A stretch of DNA of 13,744 bases from assembly GCA_041658955.1 (NCBI GenBank), contig JBAZZE010000024.1:1-13744 (forward strand), written 5' to 3'. Below are positions 7,212 through 13,653 of this stretch, piece after piece (the first letter of the stretch is position 1; the number at the start of each line of letters is the position of its first letter). Both the position numbers and the translations under genes were made by a program. This DNA comes from UBA2283 sp041658955 (GTDB taxonomy: Bacteria; Patescibacteriota; Microgenomatia; UBA12405). The notes under the pieces are model-generated. The model saw only the letters and a program-made list of their open reading frames with translations. It ran no database searches and was not told the DNA's origin.

Positions 7212-7710
7212 GATCGATGCTGTAGGAGTTATCCTTTCGGAATTTGCCTGACTTAATAATGGTATCGAGAACCAGGTAAATTCGGTTTTCAGCCTCTTCT
7301 CTAGTTAGGTTGTGAACCTTACCAGGAAAATAATGAAAAATCTCATTTCGACCATGCTTCCAAGCATCCCAAAGTTGTTCGGCTATCTCCTCACCGTTTT
7401 GGTCGAGGTCGGATAATTTTTGAAATACAGAAAAACGTTTGTAACGAAGAGATGGATTGAGAGTCTTGCCGACTCTAAAGCGGTCGCTATCGTAACTATA
7501 TTGGTCGATTATTTTTAGCTGGAGGAAAAAATCTTTGAGATAACCTTCGTAAGCTTTGGAAATAGGGGCAACTAAAAATGAATAGTCGCTGATGTGATCA
7601 AAAGCTTTGAGTCGCTCTAGAACGGCTTCAACGTCGGAGACTAAATTGCCCTGATTTGGTGATAGGTATTTTTTCGCCTCGGCAAAAATACTTGGTGATA
7701 GCTGACTCAT
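7204..7710 (-). CDS. HEPN-like protein, possible RNase (168 aa)
   Basis: HEPN domains are helical folds found in many RNase toxins and phage-defence proteins, with an Rx4-6H active-site motif. This 168-residue, mainly helical, soluble protein has RNEIFH (Arg121 to His126, Rx4H) followed by YFP, preceded by a helix with YLKDFFLQL (57-65) and followed by the helical TREEAENRIYLVLDTI (136-151). The arrangement recalls the C-terminal domain of RnlA/LsoA-type toxins, but the N-terminal domains of those proteins are absent and homology is not established. The ATG overlaps the stop of the membrane protein gene by four bases, so the two are cotranslated. No antitoxin-like or nucleotidyltransferase partner is visible. 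A binding role for a non-catalytic HEPN protein remains possible. Confidence 0.5.
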   Translation of the reverse strand: MSQLSPSIFAEAKKYLSPNQGNLVSDVEAVLERLKAFDHISDYSFLVAPISKAYEGYLKDFFLQLKIIDQYSYDSDRFRVGKTLNPSLRYKRFSVFQKLSDLDQNGEEIAEQLWDAWKHGRNEIFHYFPGKVHNLTREEAENRIYLVLDTIIKSGKFRKDNSYSIDLL

Positions 7711-8270
7711 GTAGCAGATCGAAGGAGTAGTATAAAAAATATACCAGAGAGGACCGCAAAGATGGCGATATACTTGTCAAGATATTCGATGGGAAGTTGT
7801 TTTGATTCGCGGGCGAAAAGCCAATCTTGAAGATGTTCTTTGCGGTTTTTAAGGTCATAAAATTCGTGTGATAAAAGGTGGACGTTGATGGCTAGTAAAA
7901 ATGCTTTAGTAAAAATATTGTCTGAACTAGTAAAAACAAAAAATGAAATCAAAGTGATCACCACTTGAAAGAAAAAATGGTGAAAAATGAGACTAGTGTG
8001 TTGATGTTCAGTGGCTTCAATTAATTTGATTACTGAACGGATGTCATATTTGAAAATGGCCAAACGAGCTAATCGGCTTTCTTCGATATTGGGATTGAGA
8101 TATAGCCAATAAACTATATGGTCAAAATCTAGAAAAAAAGAACCTAATCCTAGCCCAAGAATCAGGAATAGATATTGGTAGAATGGGACTTTAAAAAATA
8201 ACCAATAGATTGAGACCGTTAAAAAAATTATTACTAGTGGCGCCAAAAATCGTTTACGTTGAGTAGTCAC
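7707..8270 (-). CDS. Multi-pass membrane protein with DxDH and HxHTS motifs
   Basis: A 187-residue protein with about four or five hydrophobic segments (near residues 9-26, 33-47, 95-113, 121-135 and 164-184). Acidic and histidine residues cluster at the membrane ends: LDFDH (47-51), EHQHTS (88-93), HH (97-98) and HLLSHE (131-136). This pattern resembles metal-dependent membrane hydrolases of the YdjM/DUF457 type, but I hold that only as a suggestion. The start is GTG 8268-8270, six bases after a -10 box; an ATG in another frame overlaps it. It leads a two-gene unit with the HEPN-like gene. The conserved-looking histidines suggest a catalytic rather than purely structural protein. Confidence 0.65.
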   Translation of the reverse strand: MTTQRKRFLAPLVIIFLTVSIYWLFFKVPFYQYLFLILGLGLGSFFLDFDHIVYWLYLNPNIEESRLARLAIFKYDIRSVIKLIEATEHQHTSLIFHHFFFQVVITLISFFVFTSSDNIFTKAFLLAINVHLLSHEFYDLKNRKEHLQDWLFARESKQLPIEYLDKYIAIFAVLSGIFFILLLRSAT

Positions 8271-8276
8271 ATATTA

Positions 8277-8285
8277 ATATTAGCA
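8277..8285 (-). promoter_or_regulatory. Extended -10 promoter of the membrane protein/HEPN unit (leaderless type)
   Basis: TGC-TAATAT ends six bases before GTG 8270 on the minus strand. Upstream, the TG belongs to CGATCTG, a heptamer also found just before the ferredoxin -10 (7210-7216) and before the HEPN start (7715-7721). Confidence 0.5.
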
Positions 8286-8301
8286 GATCGTTTGTCGATC
8301 T
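8285..8301. repeat. 17-bp dyad AGATCG-N5-CGATCT
   Basis: A perfect 6-bp inverted repeat with a 5-bp loop lies immediately after the permease stop and directly upstream of the next -10 box. In the minus-strand direction no U-run follows, so it may be an operator or a weak terminator of the ABC operon. Confidence 0.4.
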
Positions 8302-8302
8302 T

Positions 8303-9529
8303 TTATTCGTATCGCAGAGCTTCGATGGGAGATAGTTTACTAGCTTTACGGGCAGGGGCGACTCCAAAGATTATTCCGACGGTAGCTGAGACACCAAAAG
8401 CAATTAGGATAGAGCTTAAAGTAACTGAGGCAGGGAAAAATTTATTGATAGCCAGGGATCCTAAAAATCCCAAAAGGATACCTATGAATCCTCCAGCGCA
8501 AGAGAGAATTACTGCTTCAATTAAAAATTGTACAAGGATAGCCCGGGGGTAAGCGCCAATTGCTTTGCGTAGACCAATTTCACGGGTCCTTTCACTAACG
8601 GTAACCAACATGATATTCATAATCCCAATACCACCTACCACTAGTGAGATAGCGGCGATACCGGCCAGTCCGGTGGTTAGGGCACCAATAATAGAATTAA
8701 TACTGTCGAGTAACTGGCTACTGTCAAAAACGGTAAAGGCATCTTTTTCATATTTTTTTAACAGAATTTTCTCGACTTCTTTTTTAACGTAAGGAACGTC
8801 GTTTTTATCTTGGGTTTTGATGAGAATTCTTTGGAGATGGTTGTTCCCGGTGATATCAAAAACATTATCAAGGGGTGTAAATGCCTGAGAATCAACATCA
8901 GGTCCCCCAAAAGAGCTTCCCTTTTTATCAAGTACCCCAATGACTTTAAAGTTTTTGCTTTTAATAATTACTTTTTTACCTAAAGCTTGGCTTTGGGGAA
9001 AAAGATCATTGGCTATGGTGTGTCCTAACACAACAACACTGTCTTTTTTGTCATATTCTTCTTTAGTAAACCAGCGACCATTACCTTCTGACGGTGTCTC
9101 GTTGACACCAGTGGCATATTGTTCGGTACTTCCAATAACAAAGATGTCTGATTTGGTAATTTTTGGTGAGCGAACCTCGGTGGTGGTGATGGAGACAGGT
9201 ATGACTGTGTTGGGACGAAGACTTCTTTTGAGGAGGGCAACATCACTCAGGTTAAAAGTAGTTGAAACAAACTGACCGCCACCACCACTGTTGTTAAAAC
9301 CACCTTTGTCGTTAAAGAGTTTACCTGGAGCTACAAAAACACTATTGGCTCCCAAACTTTCAAATTGGTCACTAATATATTTTTTTAAGCCGTTGCCAAT
9401 TGAAGTTAACAGAATGACTGAAGTTACTCCAATAATAATTCCCAAAGAAGTTAGAATTGTCCGGCCTTTATTTTTGAGGATAGAACGAACACTCGATTTG
9501 AAAAGGTCTTCAAGTGATGGTTTGAACAT
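8303..9529 (-). CDS. MacB-type ABC transporter permease
   Basis: This permease of the FtsX/MacB class couples ATP hydrolysis inside the cell to movement of an extracytoplasmic domain (mechanotransmission). The 408-residue protein has TM1 at about 24-45, a periplasmic-type domain at about 46-283, and three C-terminal TMs (about 284-308, 333-360 and 371-393). The family hallmark GIGIMNIMLVTVSERTREIG runs at 300-319 and ends in APARKASKLSPIEALRYE. An upstream in-frame ATG would add 46 residues but would overlap most of the ATPase 3' end. ATG 9529 follows the ATPase stop after one base and begins at the family-typical N-terminus, so it is preferred. The substrate is unknown; no outer-membrane TolC-type partner is seen. 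Confidence 0.93.
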   Translation of the reverse strand: MFKPSLEDLFKSSVRSILKNKGRTILTSLGIIIGVTSVILLTSIGNGLKKYISDQFESLGANSVFVAPGKLFNDKGGFNNSGGGGQFVSTTFNLSDVALLKRSLRPNTVIPVSITTTEVRSPKITKSDIFVIGSTEQYATGVNETPSEGNGRWFTKEEYDKKDSVVVLGHTIANDLFPQSQALGKKVIIKSKNFKVIGVLDKKGSSFGGPDVDSQAFTPLDNVFDITGNNHLQRILIKTQDKNDVPYVKKEVEKILLKKYEKDAFTVFDSSQLLDSINSIIGALTTGLAGIAAISLVVGGIGIMNIMLVTVSERTREIGLRKAIGAYPRAILVQFLIEAVILSCAGGFIGILLGFLGSLAINKFFPASVTLSSILIAFGVSATVGIIFGVAPARKASKLSPIEALRYE

Positions 9530-9530
9530 A

Positions 9531-10247
9531 TTATTGATGAACGGAAATGTGTCCGTCTTTGATAATAATAATCCGATCAGCTTCTTTGGCGAGGTCAAGA
9601 TCGTGGGTGACAAAAACAATAGTCCTCCCCTCTTCTTTATGAAGATGATGAAAGAGTTCCATGACATCTTTTCCGGATTTAGAATCTAGATTTCCGGTGG
9701 GTTCATCGGCTAGGATAATTTTAGGGTTGTTGACTAAAGCCCGGGCGATAGCAACTCTTTGCTGTTGACCACCGGAAAGTTGGGCGGGTGTATTACGGAT
9801 TTTATCTTCAAGACCGACTTTTTTGAGCATCTCAAGTCCGATACCATCACGTTTATTTTTGGGGACATCAGAATAGAGCAAGGGTAAGGTGGCGTTTTCC
9901 AAAGACGAGGTCTTGGCCAATAAATTAAATTGTTGAAATACAAATCCCAGGGTAACGTTACGAATTCGGGCCATCTGAGTTTCTTTTAGTTTGGAGATGT
10001 CGTTGCCATCCAAAAGTACCTGACCACTGGTGGGGTTATCAAGAAGTCCAATGATGTGCATCAGGGTGGACTTTCCAGAACCAGAGGGACCGGTGATAGA
10101 AATGAATTCTCCTTTATAAATTTTTAGATCGACATGATCGAGAGCGTTAAAAATTACGTTACCAGAATTGTAAGTTTTGACAACATCGCGAAGTTCGAGA
10201 ACAACTTCTCGACCGGTCTTATTTTTGGATAATGGCAACTTGGTCAT
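9531..10247 (-). CDS. MacB/LolD-type ABC transporter ATP-binding protein
   Basis: This is the cytoplasmic ATPase of the export system. All nucleotide-binding elements are intact in the 238-residue product: Walker A GPSGSGKST (53-61), Q-loop FVFQQFNLL (102-110), signature LSGGQQQR (157-164), Walker B ILADEPTGNLD with Glu182, and the H-loop VTHD with His215. ATG 10247 is chosen because an in-frame ATG further upstream adds 20 residues lying within the adaptor gene without a family match. Even so, it overlaps the adaptor 3' end by 29 nt. The ATPase and permease are separate polypeptides rather than the fused form of E. coli MacB, as is usual in Gram-positive relatives. Confidence 0.95.
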   Translation of the reverse strand: MTKLPLSKNKTGREVVLELRDVVKTYNSGNVIFNALDHVDLKIYKGEFISITGPSGSGKSTLMHIIGLLDNPTSGQVLLDGNDISKLKETQMARIRNVTLGFVFQQFNLLAKTSSLENATLPLLYSDVPKNKRDGIGLEMLKKVGLEDKIRNTPAQLSGGQQQRVAIARALVNNPKIILADEPTGNLDSKSGKDVMELFHHLHKEEGRTIVFVTHDLDLAKEADRIIIIKDGHISVHQ

Positions 10248-11256
10248 TGGTTTGGAGTCCAGAACGGATTTCAATGTAATCATCGTTTTCAATGCCAGTG
10301 GAAACATTTTGGGTCTTTAATTCTTTTCCAGAAAGAACATAAACAAATTTTTGGCCATTGTTATCATAAACTGCACCGTTGGGTACAACCATAGCATTGT
10401 CGTTTTGACTAAGAGTGATATCAACATCACCATCCATCCCCATACGGTAACTAGGACTTTGTTCAGTGGTGGGAAGAGTAAATCTGATTTCGTAGACGGT
10501 AGAAGTTTGTCCGGGAACAGGGGTAAATGCAATATAGCTTATTTTTGAATCTAGAGCATTATCGGAAAAGCTATCGAGTTTGATAGAGGCTGACTGACCT
10601 TCTTTGACACGGATAACGGTTTCTTGATCAATTTCTGATTTAAAATAGATATCTTTGGGATTGATAATGGTAAAAGTGGCGGTGGCTGGAGTGACATTGA
10701 TACCGGCAATTGGCTGTTCAATATTGACCACAACACCTTCGATGGGGCTAACTAGAGTAGCTTCCTGTATCGCCATTTCGGTAATTTCGTAGGTAATGAC
10801 GGAGTTATCGAGTGAATATTGAGTGCGATCAAGAATTCTTTGAATAGTGTCGGTTACTAAGTATTTTTCTTTAGTAGTTTTGTATTGGTCCTGGGTATCA
10901 TTAAATTGACTGAATTCTTTGCGATAGTTATTGAATTGGGTGGTGAGATTTTTTTTAAGCTGAGTTTTATCAAGACTAGCGATGGCTTGACCACGACGGA
11001 CTTTGTCTCCAACCTTAACTCCAACCCAGACTAATTTGCCGGAATTTTGAAATCGCAAATTGGCAATTTGGCTGGAGCTTATTGATCCTGAAAGAGTAAT
11101 AGCTTCTTTGATTGGTTCATTTTTGGGTTGATAGAGTGTATGTTTTTTAGGGTTGTACTTAATTACAGTATCTTTAGCAGCGTTGATACGAGGAATTACT
11201 AGAATGGCTCCAACGATGAGAAGTCCAATAATAGAAAATATTTTGAATTTAGACAC
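10219..11256 (-). CDS. MacA/HlyD-type periplasmic-adaptor-like membrane fusion protein
   Basis: These proteins link the permease to the cell exterior. From GTG 11256 the protein has 345 residues: one N-terminal membrane segment (about 6-22), a first lipoyl half (GKLVWVGVKVGDKVRRGQAI, 73-92), a short helical hairpin (about 98-162), the second lipoyl half (SPIEGVVVNIEQPIAG, 170-185), then a beta-barrel and membrane-proximal domain. The hairpin is shorter than in MacA of Gram-negatives, in line with a cell that has no outer membrane channel. An in-frame ATG at 11307 would add 17 residues over the 3' end of the upstream gene; GTG 11256 is preferred because a perfect TATAAT ends six bases before it. 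It is followed by the ATPase and permease genes. Confidence 0.9.
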   Translation of the reverse strand: MSKFKIFSIIGLLIVGAILVIPRINAAKDTVIKYNPKKHTLYQPKNEPIKEAITLSGSISSSQIANLRFQNSGKLVWVGVKVGDKVRRGQAIASLDKTQLKKNLTTQFNNYRKEFSQFNDTQDQYKTTKEKYLVTDTIQRILDRTQYSLDNSVITYEITEMAIQEATLVSPIEGVVVNIEQPIAGINVTPATATFTIINPKDIYFKSEIDQETVIRVKEGQSASIKLDSFSDNALDSKISYIAFTPVPGQTSTVYEIRFTLPTTEQSPSYRMGMDGDVDITLSQNDNAMVVPNGAVYDNNGQKFVYVLSGKELKTQNVSTGIENDDYIEIRSGLQTNDQVAIIQK

Positions 11257-11262
11257 GGAGGA

Positions 11263-11268
11263 ATTATA
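11263..11268 (-). promoter_or_regulatory. -10 box of the ABC export operon (leaderless type)
   Basis: A perfect TATAAT sits six bases before GTG 11256, so transcription would begin at about the first base of the start codon. It lies between that codon and the stop of the upstream 97-residue gene. No -35 match was found. Confidence 0.55.
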
Positions 11269-11270
11269 CC

Positions 11271-11564
11271 TCAGAGTTCTTCTTTTTTCAGTTCTTTGAG
11301 CTTCCACATGAACAATCTACCGGGAGAGCGGACTTCTTTAGGTGAGTGGTCTTTAACAAAATAGAGAGCTTTTTCCAACAATCTTCGGTCGGTACTTTTG
11401 GCTAAACGAATATAGAGCGATTTGTTTTTCCAATCATCTAATTCTTCGGCTAACTGAAGGCCAAAAGCTTGGAATTCATTTTTGACATATTTTTTTCGTC
11501 TTTTGAGAGTCTCACTTAGCTTAAATAGAGTGTCGGAAATAGGTGTGGGAGGAGTAGATCGCAT
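11271..11564 (-). CDS. Conserved small basic protein (97 aa), function unknown
   Basis: A 97-residue, lysine-rich, largely helical protein with no membrane segment. The central block LAEELDDWKNKSLYIRLAK (38-56) and the C-terminal RSPGRLFMWKLKEL (79-92) look like the conserved parts. I recall similar short proteins in Patescibacteria genomes, without an assigned role, so this is a weak lineage hint and not a function. It is the first minus-strand gene after the divergent promoter, and its 3' end nearly abuts the ABC adaptor start (14 bp). The charge suggests nucleic-acid or ribosome binding, which is inference only. Confidence 0.7.
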   Translation of the reverse strand: MRSTPPTPISDTLFKLSETLKRRKKYVKNEFQAFGLQLAEELDDWKNKSLYIRLAKSTDRRLLEKALYFVKDHSPKEVRSPGRLFMWKLKELKKEEL

Positions 11565-11573
11565 AGCCTATTT

Positions 11574-11583
11574 ATTGTACACT
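11574..11583. promoter_or_regulatory. Overlapping divergent -10 boxes
   Basis: The minus-strand TACAAT (11574-11579) and plus-strand TACACT (11578-11583) overlap by two bases around the palindromic core TGTACA. They lie nine and six bases before the two divergent start codons (11564 and 11590). Only one polymerase could occupy the site at a time. Confidence 0.45.
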
Positions 11584-11589
11584 GTGAGT

Positions 11590-12126
11590 ATGAACAAGTG
11601 GAAATGGTTAGGTATATTGTTTGGCTTATTATTAGTCTTGGCGGTGGCAAACAGTGTTTTATCTTCAAAAAAACAGACTCCCCTACCTACGGCAAACGAA
11701 CCTAAAAAGGTTAGTGAACTAGTTAATATTTATGAAAATGAGTATTTTTATTTTGAGTATCCCAAGAGGTTGAAGTTGGTTGATATTCCAGCTCGTGACG
11801 GGCGGGTGTATACCAGTGTTGGTTTTGAAGGTGACTCGGAAAAATTAGCTAAGATGGAACTATTGTTTAGAGAGTCAACTCAAGGATTAAATGAACTACC
11901 TGATATAAAAATGCGTCGGGCAAATACTTACCAATATGATGAAGAAGTGGCGAGAATTGGTGATAATCGTGGTTTTATTTTTAGAACTGCTGACCGAAAA
12001 GAGAGAGTGGCTTACTTCATGAAGAAAGGTCGTTTGTTGCAAGTGACGATGATTACCAAAGGGGTGTTCTCAGAAGATATTGAAAAAGAATTTCAAGATA
12101 TATTACAAAGTAGTGTATGGAAATAA
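11590..12126 (+). CDS. Membrane-anchored extracytoplasmic protein of unknown function (178 aa)
   Basis: A hydrophobic segment at about residues 5-24 forms a single N-terminal anchor; there is no lipobox cysteine. A short Lys/Pro-rich linker follows, then a domain with ENEYFYFEYPKRLKL (49-63), a pattern seen in small surface domains of the PsbP type, although I cannot confirm that family. The reading frame extends upstream to 11482, but that part overlaps the divergent gene and precedes the -10 box, so ATG 11590 is chosen. The gene leads a plus-strand operon: its last ten bases overlap the Nudix start. A TCCCCTAC motif copy lies in the linker region, encoding Thr-Pro-Leu-Pro. Confidence 0.7.
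   Translation: MNKWKWLGILFGLLLVLAVANSVLSSKKQTPLPTANEPKKVSELVNIYENEYFYFEYPKRLKLVDIPARDGRVYTSVGFEGDSEKLAKMELLFRESTQGLNELPDIKMRRANTYQYDEEVARIGDNRGFIFRTADRKERVAYFMKKGRLLQVTMITKGVFSEDIEKEFQDILQSSVWK
11679..11686 (+). repeat. TCCCCTAC motif copy
   Basis: An exact octamer in the linker-coding part of the membrane-anchored protein gene. Here TCCCCTAC is read in the coding sense, opposite to the gene-internal copies at 5585, 5951 and 13367. Confidence 0.5.
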
Positions 12127-12554
12127 AGGAAGCTGTGGAGCCGATTAAATCGGTTACCGTGGTTATCCTTGATGGCGATAAAGTGCTTTTGGTTAAAAAT
12201 GGAGAGAGCTCAGATCACCCAACTGGTGTATATGGACTACCGGCTGGCAAAGTTGATGAGGGTGAGACCTGGGAAGGGGCAGCTATAAGAGAATGTGAAG
12301 AAGAGTCGGGATTAAAACCTACAAAGCTAATGAAAATGCCGACTTTTTATGAGGCGGAACTTCCTAGAAAAGATGGATCAACAAAGAAGTTTTGCTGTTG
12401 GTCGTACTTGTGTACCAAATATGAGGGGAAGTTGAGGTCAACTACAGAAACTACTCCAGAATGGATTAATATATCGGAGTTAAAAAAACTGCCTTTGGTG
12501 GTGAATGTATTTCAAATGGTTACTGAAGCTCAAGGGTTTAAACTTAAATCATGA
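12117..12554 (+). CDS. Nudix hydrolase
   Basis: Nudix enzymes hydrolyse nucleoside diphosphate-linked compounds. The 145-residue protein carries a complete Nudix box (Gly44 to Leu66): Gx5Ex7REUxEExGU is satisfied by Gly44, Glu50, Arg58-Glu59-Cys60, Glu62-Glu63, Gly65 and Leu66. The beta-strand SVTVVILDGDKVLLVKN (12-28) is typical of the domain start. Substrate cannot be read from the sequence; house-cleaning of (d)NTPs or NDP-sugars are both possible. It overlaps the upstream gene by ten bases and the downstream gene by four (ATGA), with no Shine-Dalgarno, so it depends on translational coupling. Confidence 0.9.
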   Translation: MEIKEAVEPIKSVTVVILDGDKVLLVKNGESSDHPTGVYGLPAGKVDEGETWEGAAIRECEEESGLKPTKLMKMPTFYEAELPRKDGSTKKFCCWSYLCTKYEGKLRSTTETTPEWINISELKKLPLVVNVFQMVTEAQGFKLKS

Positions 12555-13102
12555 ATACTATCCAAGATTTAATTGGGGATTATAAAAAGTTTCTTGACTT
12601 GGTATTTTTAAATTTGGTTGACAGTAGAATAGATGTTTCAAGTTTTGAAATAGACCATATTGCTTACAGAGCTACTAGTTTGCAATCTTATAATGATATT
12701 TCAACAAGGTTGTCCAAACTGATGGATAGGGCTAATCAAAAAGTAATTAGAAATAGGAATGTGGACATGTATCTATTTAAGGAACCGTTGGAATATAGAG
12801 ATAATAAAATTAAATATCTTGAAATAATGGCACCGGCTGAGGGTGATAAGTTTAAAGAAGGTCTTGAACACGCGGAATTTTTTTTGAAAAAACTAGATCT
12901 TCACGATTTTATTAAAAAACATAATCAATTTGAGTGGAATACAAATTCAATAGATCGTGAAATTGGTGCGGATGTGGGATTACTGTTTGAAAATGGAGCA
13001 AATGCGAAATTTAAGAACCAGTCAATGGCAGAGATTATTGAGGAAGAAGAAAAGTTGAAAAAATTGGTGAGTTTTCAGACTTGTGGACTCGAGGGGAATT
13101 GA
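12551..13102 (+). CDS. YecM/VOC-superfamily-like protein
   Basis: A 183-residue soluble protein resembling YecM, a metal-binding VOC-like family without a firm role. EIDHIAYRATS (33-43) matches the first His motif of that family, DMYLFKEPL (72-80) and YLEIMAPAEGDKF (89-101) match the middle strands, and GLEHAEF (104-110) carries the later His/Glu pair. The last codons (CGLEGN and TGA) run 19 nt into the 3' end of the tRNA-Ala gene on the opposite strand, so the very C-terminus may be degenerate. It overlaps the Nudix stop (ATGA) and ends the plus-strand operon. The coding sequence is more AT-rich than its neighbours. Confidence 0.6.
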   Translation: MNTIQDLIGDYKKFLDLVFLNLVDSRIDVSSFEIDHIAYRATSLQSYNDISTRLSKLMDRANQKVIRNRNVDMYLFKEPLEYRDNKIKYLEIMAPAEGDKFKEGLEHAEFFLKKLDLHDFIKKHNQFEWNTNSIDREIGADVGLLFENGANAKFKNQSMAEIIEEEEKLKKLVSFQTCGLEGN

Positions 13103-13154
13103 ACCCCTAATATATCAATGCGAATGATATGTTATACCGTTTAACTACGAGCCC
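13084..13154 (-). tRNA. tRNA-Ala (anticodon CGC)
   Basis: A 71-nt cloverleaf without encoded CCA. The acceptor stem GGGCTCG/CGAGTCC contains the alanine identity pair G3:U70, with discriminator A73. The D-stem is GTTA/TAAC, the anticodon stem TATCA/TGATA closes the loop TTCGCAT (anticodon CGC, reading GCG), and the T-arm AGGGG-TTCAATT-CCCCT is complete. The 5' end overlaps the pth stop codon region by 14 nt on the same strand, and the 3' end overlaps the yecM-like 3' end by 19 nt. CCA must be added by a nucleotidyltransferase. No clear promoter of its own was seen. Confidence 0.9.
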
Positions 13155-13641
13155 TGATGTCTTCGACTATTTTATCAATAGTTTCTTTGATTAGCACCTT
13201 TTCTTCGGAATTAAAGGGAAGTAACACATAATCTTCGACTGGTAGATTGTTTTGGGGGTGTCCGATGCCAACTCGGATACGATTAAAGGCTTGGGTTCCT
13301 AGATGTTGGATGGTGGAAATTACTCCATTGTGTCCAGCCGCACCACGATCAAATTGGGCTTTCCAATCCCCTACTTCCAAGTCGAGATCGTCGTGGATTA
13401 TATAAATATTTTCGGGAGTGATTTTGTAATAGTTGGCGATCTTGGCAACCGCTATACCGGAGTTGTTCATATACTCATTGGTTATCGCAAAAATGGTGTC
13501 ACCATCCTTATATATCTGGGCGGATAATTTGGGAGAGTTGGTCAGTGAATTTACCAGTTTGCCAATAATCATCTGGCCAAGGTTGTGCCTGGTTTGATCA
13601 TATTTTTTATCTGGATTGCCTAGTCCTACATATAGTTTCAT
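13141..13641 (-). CDS. pth: Peptidyl-tRNA hydrolase
   Basis: Pth cleaves the ester bond of peptidyl-tRNAs that drop off ribosomes and recycles the tRNA. The 166-residue protein has VGLGNPDKKYDQTRHN (5-20) with catalytic His19, EYMNNSG (56-62) with Asn59, IHDDLDLEVG (82-91) with Asp84, and GAAGHNGV (100-107). It is about 20 residues shorter than typical bacterial Pth at the C-terminus, and its last five codons and stop are shared with tRNA-Ala on the same strand. The internal GTAGGGGA motif at 13367-13374 encodes Val-Gly-Asp in the segment after Asp84. It is transcribed away from the CIRCE-controlled locus. Confidence 0.95.
   Translation of the reverse strand: MKLYVGLGNPDKKYDQTRHNLGQMIIGKLVNSLTNSPKLSAQIYKDGDTIFAITNEYMNNSGIAVAKIANYYKITPENIYIIHDDLDLEVGDWKAQFDRGAAGHNGVISTIQHLGTQAFNRIRVGIGHPQNNLPVEDYVLLPFNSEEKVLIKETIDKIVEDIRARS
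13367..13374 (+). repeat. TCCCCTAC motif copy
   Basis: An exact octamer inside pth, read as GTAGGGGA in the coding sense. With the left flank AA it is identical over ten bases to the copy at 5951. Confidence 0.5.
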
Positions 13642-13653
13642 ATATTGTGATGT

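Noticed and set aside
7204..7710. Full RnlA-type toxin of a toxin-antitoxin pair
   Set aside because: The protein has only the HEPN-like part and no adjacent antitoxin gene.
8285..8301. Intrinsic terminator of the ABC operon
   Set aside because: The stem is only 6 bp and the U-rich tract follows it on the opposite strand, so an operator is as likely.
9530..9667. 46-residue N-terminal extension of the MacB-type permease
   Set aside because: It overlaps the ATPase C-terminal coding sequence, has no family match, and ATG 9529 gives the typical MacB N-terminus one base after the ATPase stop.
11482..11589. Upstream extension of the membrane-anchored protein
   Set aside because: It lies antisense to the 97-residue gene and before the likely -10 box; ATG 11590 starts directly at a charged residue pair and hydrophobic anchor.
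13091..13112. Further copy of the CCCCT motif
   Set aside because: This is the T-arm of tRNA-Ala (AGGGG/CCCCT) and lacks the full octamer.
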